A stretch of DNA of 28,761 nucleotides from an uncultured Methanomassiliicoccales archaeon (GCA_934234005.1 CAKQHC010000008.1:1-28761), one strand, 5' to 3'; numbered from the stretch's first letter, positions 7,419-16,799 are shown. The notes: generated from the sequence alone by a model not told the origin. Translations and numbers: made by a program.

Positions 7419-8474
7419 ATGTTCAGGCGCAGCGGAATGAAAGGCAACTACGCATACACCGTAGCCAGAGTCAAAGCGAAAAAATCGCTTCTTCTCGGCG
7501 AGGAGGATTACAACAAAATGTTGCAGATGAGCGTCCCCGAGATATCCCGTTACATCAGCGAATCCGGATACCAGAAAGAAATGAACGATCTGGCCGGTCG
7601 CATGGACGGAATCGATCTCGTGGAACACGCAACCTACACCAGCATGGCTAAGGTATTCAGCAGCATACTTGCAGCCTCCCAGGGAGAACTTCACGACATG
7701 GTTTCCGCATATCTCGAAAAATGGGATATTTGGAATCTGAAAGTGATTCTCCGCGGAAAATCGTATGGCCTCGATGCGGATGGAATCAGGGAAGACTTGG
7801 TTCCTGCCGGCAGTCTCGGCGCCGAATCTTTGGACAAACTTATCAATCTCGATTCAAGCGACGATATAATCGCCGCATATTGCAAGATGGTCGGAGTGAG
7901 TATTCCCGCAGACGTCATGGCTGCATACAAAGAGCATGACAATATGGGTGAAATCGAGGATTACCTCGACAAATATCACTACACAAGACTTCTTGCAAGC
8001 ATCGACCCTTCTTCCAGACCCACCAGGATGTTCCAGGATTATGTCAGGAAGGAAATCGATGTTAGAAACCTCGAGACTATCCTCAAGCTGAAAGCAGAGG
8101 GTATCTACGGAGAACCCGTTATGAAATACATCATACCGGGCGGAAAACAGGTTGATAAGAAGTTCGCACAGCAGCTCGCAAATGCGGAGACAATTGCAGC
8201 AGCGTCTTCCGATCTTCAGCAGCTCGAATTCTACGATATCATCAGAGATCTTGTGGAAGCCGATTCTGTAAGTCTCAGAGACATTGTTTCTGAGATGAAG
8301 AAATACGAAATCGCTCAGGCTAAGAAGTTCTCCCACCTGTACCCCCTGTCTGTTGTACCGATTCTCGATTACATGATTCATAAGGAAATCGAGGTCAGCA
8401 ACATCAGGACAGTATCCAGAGGTATAGAGAGCGGACTCGACAAAGAGACAATCAAAGGACTGCTGGTGATCTGA
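7419..8474 (+). CDS. atpC: A-type ATP synthase subunit C (V-ATPase d-like)
   Basis: About 351 aa and mostly helical. Subunit C links the central rotor stalk (D/F) to the c ring and is homologous to V-ATPase subunit d. Typical features are the N-terminal YAYTVARVKAKKSLLL and repeated helical segments such as WDIWNLKVILRGKSYG and KEIDVRNLETILKLKAEGI, which show the three-fold internal similarity of the family. The ATG at 7419 is preferred because AGGTGA (7408-7413) lies five bases before it. A GTG at 7410 would add three residues and overlap the atpE stop. The next gene starts exactly at its stop. Confidence 0.95.
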   Translation: MFRRSGMKGNYAYTVARVKAKKSLLLGEEDYNKMLQMSVPEISRYISESGYQKEMNDLAGRMDGIDLVEHATYTSMAKVFSSILAASQGELHDMVSAYLEKWDIWNLKVILRGKSYGLDADGIREDLVPAGSLGAESLDKLINLDSSDDIIAAYCKMVGVSIPADVMAAYKEHDNMGEIEDYLDKYHYTRLLASIDPSSRPTRMFQDYVRKEIDVRNLETILKLKAEGIYGEPVMKYIIPGGKQVDKKFAQQLANAETIAAASSDLQQLEFYDIIRDLVEADSVSLRDIVSEMKKYEIAQAKKFSHLYPLSVVPILDYMIHKEIEVSNIRTVSRGIESGLDKETIKGLLVI

Positions 8475-8779
8475 TGGAAATAGCAGTAATTGGTAGTGAC
8501 GAATTCGTACTGGGTTTCAGGCTTGCCGGAATCAGGCGCGTATTTGTCGCAAACCCCGACAACTATCAGGAAAAGATGCTGGAAGCTATGTCCCAGCCCA
8601 CAATAGGAATCCTTGCAGTTGATGCGAAGGACCTCGACAATCTCTCATTCCAGGTAAGGCAGAAAGTCAATGACTCGATCCAGCCTGTGGTCGTTCCCGT
8701 AGGAGGAAACGACGATGATCTCCGTGAGAAGGTCAAAAGAGCGATTGGCGTCGATTTATACAAAACAGAGGATGAATAA
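8474..8779 (+). CDS. atpF: A-type ATP synthase subunit F
   Basis: A 101-aa small Rossmann-like protein of the central stalk, working with subunit D. It begins MEIAVIGSDEFVLGFRLAGI, the usual opening of the family (V-ATPase F homologue), and continues with GILAVDAKDLDNL and PVVVPVGG. The ATG overlaps the TGA of atpC (TGATGG arrangement). Length is normal. Nothing unusual is seen. Confidence 0.95.
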   Translation: MEIAVIGSDEFVLGFRLAGIRRVFVANPDNYQEKMLEAMSQPTIGILAVDAKDLDNLSFQVRQKVNDSIQPVVVPVGGNDDDLREKVKRAIGVDLYKTEDE

Positions 8780-10510
8780 ATGAGCACTGAAGGTAAAATC
8801 TACAGGGTCGCCGGTCCTGTCGTGACTGCCATCGGAATCTCCCCCAAAATGTACGATGTCGTACACGTAGGAAAGGAGCAGCTGATGGGTGAGGTCATCA
8901 AAATCGTCGGCGATTACTCCATCATCCAGGTTTATGAGGATACATCCGGTATCATGCCCGGAGAACCGGTCACAACCACCGGAAGGCCTCTTGCCGTTGA
9001 GCTCGGTCCCGGACTTCTGACATCCGTTTACGACGGAATCCAGAGGCCCCTTCCCGTTCTCAGAGACAAAATGGGAGACTTCATTTACAGGGGAGTCGCC
9101 GCACCTGGACTGGACCACGAAAAGAAATGGGAGTTCACTCCCGCTGTGAAAGAGGGAGACGAGGTCACCGCAGGAGCGGTTCTCGGAACCGTCATGGAAG
9201 GCCACATGGTTCACAAAATCATGTGCCCCGTAGACATCAAGAAGGGAAAGATTGATTCAATCAAATCCGGTTCCTTCACCGTCGACGAGACCATTGCTGT
9301 CATCGACGGAAGAGAAGTCCCCATGATTCAGTACTGGCCCGTTCGTGTTCCCAGGCCTGTTGCCGAGAAATACCAGCCCGATGTGCCTCTTGTCACCGGA
9401 CTCAGGGTTCTCGACACCATGTTCCCCCTTGCAAAAGGAGGAGCAGCCGCAATTCCCGGTGCATTCGGTACCGGAAAGACCGTTACGCAGCAGTCTCTGG
9501 CAAAGTACTCCGATGCAGAAATCGTCGTCTACATCGGATGCGGAGAGCGTGGAAACGAGATGACCGAGGTTCTTACAGAGTTCCCCGAACTCGTGGACCC
9601 CAAGACCGGCGAGTCTCTGATGAAGAGAACCGTCCTGATCGCTAACACCTCCAACATGCCTGTCGCAGCCCGTGAGGCTTCCGTTTACACAGGAATGACC
9701 ATCGCAGAGTACTTCAGAGACATGGGATACAACGTTTCGCTTATGGCAGACTCCACCTCCAGGTGGGCCGAGGCTATGCGTGAAATTTCCTCCAGGCTCG
9801 AAGAGATGCCCGGAGAGGAAGGATACCCCGCATATCTGTCCGGACGTCTGTCTGAATTCTACGAGCGTGCCTGCCGTGCAAGGACTCTCTGCGGAGAGGA
9901 TGGATCCATTTCCGTTATCGGTGCAGTTTCGCCTCCCGGAGGAGATCTGTCCGAGCCTGTTACCCAGAACACCCTCCGTATCGTACGTGTCTTCTGGGCA
10001 CTCGATACCAAACTCAGGGAGAGGCGTCACTTCCCCACCATCAACTGGCTGACATCATACACCATGTATGACAAACAGCTTGTCGACTGGTACAAGGCTA
10101 ACGTCAACGAAGACTTCCCCGGACTCAGGTCCTGGGCAATGCAGGTTCTCCAGAAAGAATCCGAACTGCAGGAAGTCGTTCAGATGGTCGGTTCCGACTC
10201 TCTGCCCGACGAACAGAAGATTATTCTCGAAGTCGCCAAGATGATCCGTGAGATCTTCCTCCAGCAGAACGCATACCACCCTGTGGACTGTTACTGCCCT
10301 CTCGAGCGTCAGCACATGATGCTCTACCTCATCAAGAAGTACTCCGACCTTGCCGACAAAGCTGTCGCCGCAGGCGTACAGGTCGATAAGATCGCATACC
10401 TCCCCGTCAGGACCAGGTTCAACCAGGCCAAATACGAGGAGAACATCGATGATGAGCTGAAGGCCGTTGAGACCGACATGGACGAGCAGTTCAGAGCTCT
10501 CGGAGTGTGA
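8780..10510 (+). CDS. atpA: A-type ATP synthase catalytic subunit A
   Basis: A 576-aa catalytic subunit. It opens with a beta-barrel ([13 protein letters not shown]) and the roughly 90-residue non-homologous region typical of A/V-type A subunits. The P-loop GAFGTGKT follows at about residues 228-235, then [20 protein letters not shown] and [20 protein letters not shown]. The C-terminal helical domain starts near WKANV. The P-loop is GAFGTGKT, whereas characterised archaeal A subunits usually read GPFGSGKT; essential Lys and Thr are kept. The ATG at 8780 follows the atpF stop directly. No intein is present, unlike some archaeal A subunits. Codon use is rich in CTC, GTC and ATC, suggesting strong expression. 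Confidence 0.98.
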   Translation: MSTEGKIYRVAGPVVTAIGISPKMYDVVHVGKEQLMGEVIKIVGDYSIIQVYEDTSGIMPGEPVTTTGRPLAVELGPGLLTSVYDGIQRPLPVLRDKMGDFIYRGVAAPGLDHEKKWEFTPAVKEGDEVTAGAVLGTVMEGHMVHKIMCPVDIKKGKIDSIKSGSFTVDETIAVIDGREVPMIQYWPVRVPRPVAEKYQPDVPLVTGLRVLDTMFPLAKGGAAAIPGAFGTGKTVTQQSLAKYSDAEIVVYIGCGERGNEMTEVLTEFPELVDPKTGESLMKRTVLIANTSNMPVAAREASVYTGMTIAEYFRDMGYNVSLMADSTSRWAEAMREISSRLEEMPGEEGYPAYLSGRLSEFYERACRARTLCGEDGSISVIGAVSPPGGDLSEPVTQNTLRIVRVFWALDTKLRERRHFPTINWLTSYTMYDKQLVDWYKANVNEDFPGLRSWAMQVLQKESELQEVVQMVGSDSLPDEQKIILEVAKMIREIFLQQNAYHPVDCYCPLERQHMMLYLIKKYSDLADKAVAAGVQVDKIAYLPVRTRFNQAKYEENIDDELKAVETDMDEQFRALGV

Positions 10511-10515
10511 TTCAA

Positions 10516-11898
10516 ATGTCAGACGTATCCAAAGAGTACAAAACAATCTCCCAGATCGCCGGGCCTCTTATCTTCGTGAAGAAGACCGAGCCCGTCGGTT
10601 ACAAAGAAATGGTTTCCATCAGGATGTCCGACGGAACCATGAAGAGAGGAGAAGTTCTCGATTCCTCCGATGACATCGTCGTCGTTCAGGTTTTCGAGGG
10701 AACAACCGGAATCGATAGGAGCGCATCCGTTCGCTTCCTGGGCGAGACCATGAAGATGCCCGTGTCCAAGGACATGCTCGGAAGGATCCTTTCCGGAGCC
10801 GGAGAGCCTCTCGACGGCGGAGCAAGAATCGTTCCTGAGAAGGAGCTCGACATCGTCGGAGCAGCTATCAACCCCTGGGCAAGAGACAGTCCGTCCGATT
10901 TCATCCAGACCGGAATTTCCACAATTGACGGAATGAACACTCTGGTAAGAGGTCAGAAACTGCCTATCTTCTCTGCATCCGGTCTTCCCCACAACGAGAT
11001 TGCTCTGCAGATTGCCCGTCAGGCAAAAGTACGCGGTGAGAACGAAGAGTTCGCTGTCGTGTTCATTGCAATGGGTATCACCAACGAAGAGAAGCAGATG
11101 TTCATGAAAGAGTTCGAGAGAACCGGCGCTCTGAAGAACGCTGTGGTTTTCCTGAACCTCGCAGACGACCCTGCTGTCGAGCGTATCGTCACACCCCGTC
11201 TCGGTCTCACCACCGCGGAGTATATGGCATTCGAGCTCGGAATGCAGGTTCTTGTCATCATGACCGATGTCACCAACTACTGTGAAGCACTGCGTCAGGT
11301 CGGAGCAGCTCGTGAAGAGGTGCCCGGAAGGCGTGGATACCCCGGTTACATGTACACCGATCTGGCTCAGCTCTACGAGCGTGCCGGAAGGATCAAAGGA
11401 AAGAAAGGATCCATCACACAGATTCCTATCCTGTCCATGCCCGGTGACGATATCACACACCCCATCCCCGATCTTTCCGGTTACATCACCGAAGGTCAGA
11501 TCGTTCTGTCCAGGGAACTGCACAGAAACGGAATCTACCCGCCGGTCAATGTTTCCTCGTCTCTCAGCCGTCTGATGGGCGGAGGTACAGGAGAGGGCAA
11601 GACCCGTGACGACCACAAGGCTGTTTCCGATCAGCTGTACGCTTCGTACGCTGAGGGTAAAGACCTCCGTGGATTGGTCGCCATCGTAGGAAAGGACTCG
11701 CTGTCCGCCAAAGACAGGAAGCTCCTGGACTTCGCAGATATCTTCGAGGACCGTATCGTCCGCCAGGGTATCGACGAGGACCGTTCCATCGAGGATACAC
11801 TCGACCTTGCTTGGGAGATCTTCACCGAGCTCGATCTCGATCAGCTCACCAGGATCGGACGCAAGTACATAGACAAGTACCTGCCCAAGAAAGAGTGA
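10516..11898 (+). CDS. atpB: A-type ATP synthase subunit B
   Basis: A 460-aa regulatory, non-catalytic nucleotide-binding subunit alternating with A in the head. It begins [20 protein letters not shown]. It lacks a P-loop: the corresponding segment reads [19 protein letters not shown], as expected. [20 protein letters not shown], the phosphate/adenine-contact region, and [21 protein letters not shown] are family signatures. The ATG at 10516 is preferred because GGAGTGTGA lies just upstream. A GTG at 10507 would add three residues. It overlaps no gene except through the shared GTGA at the atpA stop when the longer start is used. Confidence 0.97.
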   Translation: MSDVSKEYKTISQIAGPLIFVKKTEPVGYKEMVSIRMSDGTMKRGEVLDSSDDIVVVQVFEGTTGIDRSASVRFLGETMKMPVSKDMLGRILSGAGEPLDGGARIVPEKELDIVGAAINPWARDSPSDFIQTGISTIDGMNTLVRGQKLPIFSASGLPHNEIALQIARQAKVRGENEEFAVVFIAMGITNEEKQMFMKEFERTGALKNAVVFLNLADDPAVERIVTPRLGLTTAEYMAFELGMQVLVIMTDVTNYCEALRQVGAAREEVPGRRGYPGYMYTDLAQLYERAGRIKGKKGSITQIPILSMPGDDITHPIPDLSGYITEGQIVLSRELHRNGIYPPVNVSSSLSRLMGGGTGEGKTRDDHKAVSDQLYASYAEGKDLRGLVAIVGKDSLSAKDRKLLDFADIFEDRIVRQGIDEDRSIEDTLDLAWEIFTELDLDQLTRIGRKYIDKYLPKKE

Positions 11899-11903
11899 TT
11901 ACC

Positions 11904-12539
11904 ATGGGAGCACACGATGTCACCCCCAACCGTTCAGTCCTTCTGGACCTGAAGAAAAGGCTCAAGATGACCCAGAGTGGTTACAAGATCCTTAAGATGA
12001 AGAGAGACGGTCTCATCATCGAGTTCTTCGAGGTTCTCGAGAAGGCAAGGAAGATGCGTGAAGGAGTATCCTCGGATTACGATTCCGCAATGGAGAAAAT
12101 CACCATCGCCCGCGCGGTTGAGGGAGAGATCGCCGTGAAGTCCGCGGCGTATGCTCTGAAAGCAGACCCGCAGGTCAACCTGGGCAGCAAATCCATCATG
12201 GGTATGATGGTCCCTAAGGTAGAGGCAACAAAGATTCACACCAAGATGACCGAGAAAGGTTACGGTGTGATCTCCACCTCCGCCTATATCGAGGATGCGG
12301 CGGCAGCGTTCGAGAAACTTCTCGATACGATTGTACGCGCAGCCGAGGTCGAGACCACCATGAAGAAACTGCTCGATGAGATCGAGAAGACCAAGAGAAG
12401 GGTTAACGCCCTTGAATTCAAGATCATTCCCGAGCTCAATGAGTCGGTTAGGTTCGTCAAGTTCAATCTCGAAGAGATGGACCGTGAGAACACCACCCGT
12501 CTCAAGCACCTGAAAAAGGATGGCGGAATCGAAGAATGA
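11904..12539 (+). CDS. atpD: A-type ATP synthase subunit D (central stalk)
   Basis: A 211-aa rotor shaft subunit, a long antiparallel coiled coil. VTPNRSVLLDLKKRLKMTQS, GYKILKMKRDGLIIEFFEVL near the N-terminus and RRVNALEFKIIPEL near the C-terminus are diagnostic. The start is the ATG at 11904, after GAGTGA; an open frame continues upstream inside atpB but lacks family similarity. The stop TGA overlaps the ATG of the next small gene (ATGA), so the downstream microprotein is almost certainly cotranslated with it. Confidence 0.96.
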   Translation: MGAHDVTPNRSVLLDLKKRLKMTQSGYKILKMKRDGLIIEFFEVLEKARKMREGVSSDYDSAMEKITIARAVEGEIAVKSAAYALKADPQVNLGSKSIMGMMVPKVEATKIHTKMTEKGYGVISTSAYIEDAAAAFEKLLDTIVRAAEVETTMKKLLDEIEKTKRRVNALEFKIIPELNESVRFVKFNLEEMDRENTTRLKHLKKDGGIEE

Positions 12540-12688
12540 GCAAAAAAACCACAGCCGAGCGTCTGAGTGAGATCCGCGAGGATCCGAAAAAGCTGAAGAG
12601 ACTCTTCAACATCATTTGGATTGCCGGCTATGGCATGCTCATTTTGGGATTCTTCATCATAGTATGGGTACTGTACGCAGGAATCTGA
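12536..12688 (+). CDS. 50-aa single-span membrane protein at the end of the ATP synthase operon
   Basis: A 50-aa protein that starts at an ATG overlapping the atpD stop as ATGA and ends in TGA at 12686-12688. Residues 1-22 are charged (MSKKTTAERLSEIREDPKKL); residues 25-49 form one strongly hydrophobic helix (NIIWIAGYGMLILGFFIIVW). A basic KR pair just before the helix predicts the N-terminus inside. No family is recognised. The overlap and lack of any promoter between it and atpD argue that it is made with the ATP synthase. It could be a minor subunit, an assembly factor or a membrane adaptor. A chance frame is unlikely given the topology and the ATGA coupling. Confidence 0.8.
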   Translation: MSKKTTAERLSEIREDPKKLKRLFNIIWIAGYGMLILGFFIIVWVLYAGI

Positions 12689-12714
12689 AATTTTTTAAGT
12701 TCACCGGTAGGAGT

Positions 12715-12780
12715 CGAATCCCGTTATATACATTGTAACGGGGTTCGATAACTATCCCATTTATGTGATAGTGTTTTTTT
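12715..12780 (+). terminator. double hairpin with T-run at the end of the ATP synthase operon
   Basis: Two hairpins follow the last gene. The first, CGAATCCCGTTA / TAACGGGGTTCG at 12715-12747, has 12 pairs including one G-U and a 9-nt loop. The second, ACTATC..CA / TG..GATAGT at 12751-12772, is followed by a run of seven T residues (12774-12780). The second with its T-run is the likely transcription end; the first may protect the mRNA 3' end. Confidence 0.6.
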
Positions 12781-12841
12781 GAAGCGTTTCTATTTTTTAT
12801 ATCGAGTACTCATATTTTTAGATGCACATCTTTTCAAAGTA

Positions 12842-12859
12842 AATTCGATTAATCGAATT
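12842..12859. promoter_or_regulatory. 18-bp perfect palindrome upstream of the AAA ATPase gene
   Basis: AATTCGATTAATCGAATT is a perfect palindrome. It directly abuts a TATA-like TTTTATAG (12862-12869), whose centre is about 24 nt before the ATG at 12890. The palindrome therefore covers the expected TFB-recognition position, ideal for a dimeric repressor. The regulator is unknown. Confidence 0.5.
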
Positions 12860-12889
12860 AATTTTATAGATTTTTACTTACGTCTGATT

Positions 12890-14070
12890 ATGCAGGAAAC
12901 TGTATTCAGAACACATTATATCAACGAACTTTTGAAATTCAAGGATCAGGATGTTATCAAGGTTGTAACAGGTATCAGAAGATGCGGAAATCCACTTTAC
13001 TTAAACAATATATAGAAGTGTTGAAAAATAAAGGTACTATCGACTCAAATATACTCTATTACAATATGGAATCCATCAAAAACGATTGTTATCGCGATGG
13101 GTTGACTCTTTACAACGAAATTATATCGAAGCAGACGGTAGAAAAGTTGTATATTATTTTGGACGAGGTTCAATTTATAAAAGGTTGGGAGAGGGTTGTC
13201 AATTCATTAAGAGTCGACATTGATTGTGATATATATGTTACGGGATCAAACGCGTATCTTTTATCCACTGAAATCTCCACATTACTCACGGGTCGCAATG
13301 TGGAAATCTGCGTATTGCCCCTGTCTTTCAAAGAATTTTGTTCCATTCAAGGAAATACGTACGATATATTCGAATTATATCGCAAATATGTGCATTTTGG
13401 GGGGATGCCGTTCATTCGTCCACAGTATGATGATGATACAATTTTTCAGCGCCTCGATGAGATAAAATCAGATATCATCCTCAAGGATATATGCAGCAGA
13501 AAAGACAGAATCGATTCTTTAAAAATAAGAAAAGTAGTGGATTATATGTTTTCTGAAATAGGAAATGAGATATCTGCAGGAAATATTGCCAAAAACCTGA
13601 ATATCAGTTCATCCACATCCAATGAATATCTCGCACTTATTACCGATTCCTTGTTGTTCGACAGGGTCGAAAGATATGATTTAAAGGGTAAGTCGATATT
13701 GAAGACGGACGGCAAATACTATTGTGCCGACATCGGAATGAGAAATACCCAACCATTGAAGGCCGATAGAGATTCAGGTAAGATATTGAAAAATATCGTA
13801 TATCTTGAGCTCAAACGCAGAGGGTATAAGATTTATGTCGGAAAAATAGGAGAATTGGAAATTGATTTTATTGCCTTGAGATGCGATGAAAGAAATTACA
13901 TACAGGTGTGTCAAACCCTGACGGATGAAAAAACAAAAGAAAGAGAACTCAGACCGTTTAGAAAAATATTGGGTGAAGGCAGAAGATTGTTGATTACATC
14001 AGATCCTGTATTAAGAACAGAGACGGAAGAGGCAGTAATCATAAACATTCTGGATTTTCTGACGGAATGA
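12890..14070 (+). pseudogene. AAA ATPase (AAA_14/DUF4143-type), frameshifted at Walker A
   Basis: Two overlapping frames together make one ATPase of about 393 aa. Frame one, from the ATG at 12890, gives MQETVFRTHYINELLKFKDQ then VIKVVTGIRRCG. The protein continues one frame over with KSTLLKQYIEVLKNKG, so a single base is missing in GGAAATCC (12986-12992), exactly at the Walker A GKST. The rest is intact: Walker B IILDEVQ, a sensor-like VTGSNAYLL, GRNVEICVLPLSFKEF typical of the AAA_14 family, a winged-helix region, and a C-terminal PD-(D/E)XK-like GELEIDFIALRCDERNYIQV. The gene is more AT-rich than its neighbours and probably acquired. An internal ATG at 12982 could make 362 aa but without a complete P-loop. 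True mutation or sequencing error cannot be told apart here. Confidence 0.85.
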
Positions 14071-14146
14071 CTGCGGAAACCGCATCATTACATATGTGCT
14101 CATACACCGCCATTTCCGATGGAGACGTACCAAACTGAAGTTTTAT

Positions 14147-15580
14147 TCAATCACGGAAATCTTTCATTTCGATTCTGCCTGTGTTCAGAGATACAACAGG
14201 CATAATGCTCGGTTCGGGATTGAAGTTGTGCATCCTCTGATATTCGGTTTGATCCTGCCAAGTGGAGGCATTTATGAGTCTTATTCCGTTGTATATCTGC
14301 TGTCCGGCACCGTGAACGTGTCCGGATACGAATATATCGGGTACGGTTTCCATTATCAGATAGTCCTTGCATTCGGGTGCAAGTGCATTTCTTTGTCCGT
14401 ATATAGGTGCAAGATGGCGTCTTACGCACATTTCTTTCATGACCTTGAGAGGATCATCATATGTCAGACCTCTTACGCTGGCAATCCAGTCATCCATACT
14501 TTTTCCGTGGTATGTCAATACAGTCCTGCCTTCTACGTTCATATAAACAGGATTTCCTACCATGAGAATGTTGGAATCAAATTTATCGGTGAATTTGGGG
14601 TTCAAAGCCGGTTGCGGTTCGGCTATGCGTGCCGCATCGTGGTTTCCGGGATGGATGACCATTTTGATATGATCGGGAATGTCTTTCAGGTATTCCGCCA
14701 GTTTGTCATACTGATCGTATATGTCGAGTATGTCCAACTCTTTGTCCTGATCGGGGAACACTCCGATTCCGTCGACAACATCACCCGGGAATACGATATA
14801 ATTGATTTCTTCGCTTTCTGAATTGTGTTTCAGCCAATCAACCATCTTGAGCCATGAATGTTCCAGGAATGTACAGCTTCCGACATGTACGTCCGAAAGA
14901 AACGCTATTTTGGATACTGCATCGGACAGTTCCCATTTATTGTTCAGGGGAACGTCCGGTCTGAAGATTTTTTCCGCCATAAACATGGTTCCTTTCTGGT
15001 TGAATTTTCCCGAAACACCAATGCATTCGTCATTGACAAACAATTCGTTGGCAATGGGGGATTCTTTTGAGATGAAGACTTTGGCCGTACCGGTCATATC
15101 TTCCAGGGTAACCATGGTGTGGCCGTTCTTGGTGGTATTTTTATCATAAACAAGACCCGCAATCTTCACCGGCCTGTCCATATCTTTTGCTATATTGATG
15201 TCGATGGGACGGCCGAAATCGCTTCTTTTCTCCAAAAGCCTTCTCAGAGTGATGTATCTGCTTTTGAAATATTGGGCAAAATCATTGATTTTTCCTTCGC
15301 ATGTAGATTCGCCGGTGATGTCTGTTCCTTTGACTATGTGGATATCCGGTGTGAAACGGTTGTGACGTTTCACTGCCGGTTCCGATTTGAAAAGAACCAT
15401 GTCGCCTGTTATTGCATCTTCGATATCCTGTCTGGTGAGAATCAGTTTGTTTGACGATAAATGGGAAAATACAGTATTTGTGAATGACAAAGGATCGTTG
15501 TTCGACATTATCAGTTCCAGTGCATCGGGGGAGAGCAGAAACTTTCTTTTTGCGGCTTCGGACAGGACCTCCTTTCTCAT
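14147..15580 (-). CDS. dp1: DNA polymerase D small subunit DP1 (3'-5' exonuclease)
   Basis: A 477-aa proofreading subunit of the euryarchaeal replicative polymerase PolD. The N-terminal helical region and an OB-fold at about residues 135-200 (KIAGLVYDKNTTKNGHTMVT) precede an Mre11-like phosphoesterase domain. All metal-binding motifs are present: DVHVG (220-224), GDVVDG (256-261), GNHD (302-305), YHGKS, and GHVHG near residue 419. It would proofread with the DP2 subunit, which is not in the window. The start is the ATG at 15580. It is divergent from the UPF0201 gene and converges with the broken ATPase. Its position about 12 kb from the origin recalls other euryarchaea, where DP1 lies near cdc6. 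Confidence 0.95.
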   Translation of the reverse strand: MRKEVLSEAAKRKFLLSPDALELIMSNNDPLSFTNTVFSHLSSNKLILTRQDIEDAITGDMVLFKSEPAVKRHNRFTPDIHIVKGTDITGESTCEGKINDFAQYFKSRYITLRRLLEKRSDFGRPIDINIAKDMDRPVKIAGLVYDKNTTKNGHTMVTLEDMTGTAKVFISKESPIANELFVNDECIGVSGKFNQKGTMFMAEKIFRPDVPLNNKWELSDAVSKIAFLSDVHVGSCTFLEHSWLKMVDWLKHNSESEEINYIVFPGDVVDGIGVFPDQDKELDILDIYDQYDKLAEYLKDIPDHIKMVIHPGNHDAARIAEPQPALNPKFTDKFDSNILMVGNPVYMNVEGRTVLTYHGKSMDDWIASVRGLTYDDPLKVMKEMCVRRHLAPIYGQRNALAPECKDYLIMETVPDIFVSGHVHGAGQQIYNGIRLINASTWQDQTEYQRMHNFNPEPSIMPVVSLNTGRIEMKDFRD

Positions 15581-15628
15581 ATCAAACCCTATCCATAATC
15601 CGACCTTTAACGGTATCGTTCGGTTATC

Positions 15629-15640
15629 CTTTATAAAAAG
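15629..15640 (+). promoter_or_regulatory. promoter of the UPF0201 gene
   Basis: CTTTATAAAAAG is a TATA box centred about 23-24 nt before the ATG at 15658, so the transcript probably starts at or just before the start codon. Confidence 0.6.
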
Positions 15641-15657
15641 AATACCATGGGGAGTTT

Positions 15658-16044
15658 ATGACCTCAGTTGAAATCTTTTGTCCCGTAAAACCAAGCGAGG
15701 ATCCGGAACTTGTTCGCAGTGCTATTTTGAAAATATTCCCGGATGCCGAATTGGAACAGGATGAGAGTTGTTTCAAGGGAACGGCTACCTTGGACCGTTT
15801 TTCCAAATTAATACGTTCTCAGAAGATACTCGACGCTACCCGTTCGGTATTGATAAGGAATGTACGTGGAGACCGTACAAGGATGGACATCAATAAGCAG
15901 GTTGCAACCGTGGGAAAAGTTTCTTTTGCCGACAAACACCCCGTTCTTGGCGCTATAGAGGTTACTGTCAGGGATGACGACATACACGCGTTAATCGACA
16001 GGGTTTCGCCTGTAACGGTTGACGGCGTAGAGGTTATCCAATGA
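15658..16044 (+). CDS. UPF0201 family protein (COG1931), predicted RNA-binding
   Basis: A 128-aa archaeal conserved protein. The opening VEIFCPVKPSEDPELVRSAI and the later LIRSQKILDATRSVLIRNVR, INKQVATVGKVSF and DDDIHALIDRVSPVTV fit the UPF0201 pattern, whose structures resemble small RNA-binding folds. Biochemical function is not known for the family. The start ATG is preceded by GGGGAG only three bases away, but the TATA box spacing suggests a leaderless or nearly leaderless message. It overlaps the next gene by four bases (ATGA), so the two are translationally coupled. Confidence 0.9.
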   Translation: MTSVEIFCPVKPSEDPELVRSAILKIFPDAELEQDESCFKGTATLDRFSKLIRSQKILDATRSVLIRNVRGDRTRMDINKQVATVGKVSFADKHPVLGAIEVTVRDDDIHALIDRVSPVTVDGVEVIQ

Positions 16045-16799
16045 TCGGAATATCATGTACGCAGTTTTCCAGAGATCCGTTTTCTGTTTGGATTGACAGA
16101 ATTTTCGAGGATTTCGGATTGTGGGAGTTGTTTTCCGAAGCTGAGATGAATGTAGCAGAGAATACCGGGAAAATATCCGAACTGCTGTCATCATATGATA
16201 TGTGCTATTCTCTTCATACACCCATTTGTGACATGAATATAGCGGCACTGACGGAAAAACTCAGAGTTGCATCGGTTGATGTAATCAGAGATAACGCACG
16301 TGCGGCAAACGTTCTCGGGATAAACATGCTTACCGTACATCCGGGATTATCATCGATGGTCGTTAAAGAAACTGAGGATGCAGCATTGGTACGTGCTAAA
16401 ACGTCTATGAAGGAGTTGGAGAAAATATCCGCAGAATACGGTGTGACAATGGCTATCGAGAATATGCCGAATGTCCCGTTCTTTCTCGGGCGTACGGCAT
16501 CGCAATTGGCAGATATCATCGACGGTACCGATCTGAAGGTTTGTTATGACATCGGTCACGCACACACTATGGGTGAAAACGATGCTATGACGTCTCTGTT
16601 CGGTGACCGCATAGTTAACGTTCACATTCACGACAATAACGGAGAACGCGATGAACATAATACCATAGGCGACGGTTCCGTGGATTTTACCCGTGTAATC
16701 AAATCTCTCAACGGATACACGGGCAATTATGTTATCGAATCGCGTTCTTTCGATTCGGCCGTAGAATCTCAGAAGCGTTTGAAGAAATTATTGTCCTGA
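16041..16799 (+). CDS. TIM-barrel sugar phosphate isomerase/AP endonuclease-like protein
   Basis: A 252-aa member of the xylose isomerase-like TIM-barrel superfamily. Characteristic metal-site segments are present: SLHTPICDM (His near residue 59), NMLTVHPGL, TMAIENMP (Glu), KVCYDIGHAH (Asp and His), VNVHIHDNNGERDEHNTIGDG and YVIESRS (Glu). It is about the length of archaeal COG1082-type members. Substrate is not predictable; endonuclease IV proper is longer and has extra zinc ligands, so sugar isomerase or epimerase activity is at least as likely. Its ATG overlaps the UPF0201 stop. Its 3' end overlaps the convergent protease gene by 31 nt. Confidence 0.85.
   Translation: MIGISCTQFSRDPFSVWIDRIFEDFGLWELFSEAEMNVAENTGKISELLSSYDMCYSLHTPICDMNIAALTEKLRVASVDVIRDNARAANVLGINMLTVHPGLSSMVVKETEDAALVRAKTSMKELEKISAEYGVTMAIENMPNVPFFLGRTASQLADIIDGTDLKVCYDIGHAHTMGENDAMTSLFGDRIVNVHIHDNNGERDEHNTIGDGSVDFTRVIKSLNGYTGNYVIESRSFDSAVESQKRLKKLLS

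Noticed and set aside
9463..9486. Intein in the AtpA P-loop, as in some archaea
   Set aside because: The P-loop region is continuous and the protein has normal length.
10519..11616. Long antisense frame opposite atpB (and similar long frames opposite atpA, atpC, dp1 and cdc48)
   Set aside because: They lie wholly inside strongly conserved genes and arise from biased codon composition; no ribosome sites or family motifs.
12700..12760. tRNA-like T-arm motifs (GGAGTCGAATCCC, GGGTTCGATAAC) after the ATP synthase operon
   Set aside because: No acceptor stem, anticodon arm or proper 5-bp T-stem can be drawn on either strand; the motifs are the two arms of one long hairpin.
14072..14084. Hairpin TGCGG/CCGCA between the broken ATPase and dp1 as a terminator
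   Set aside because: Only 5 bp with a 3-nt loop and no T-tract on either strand.
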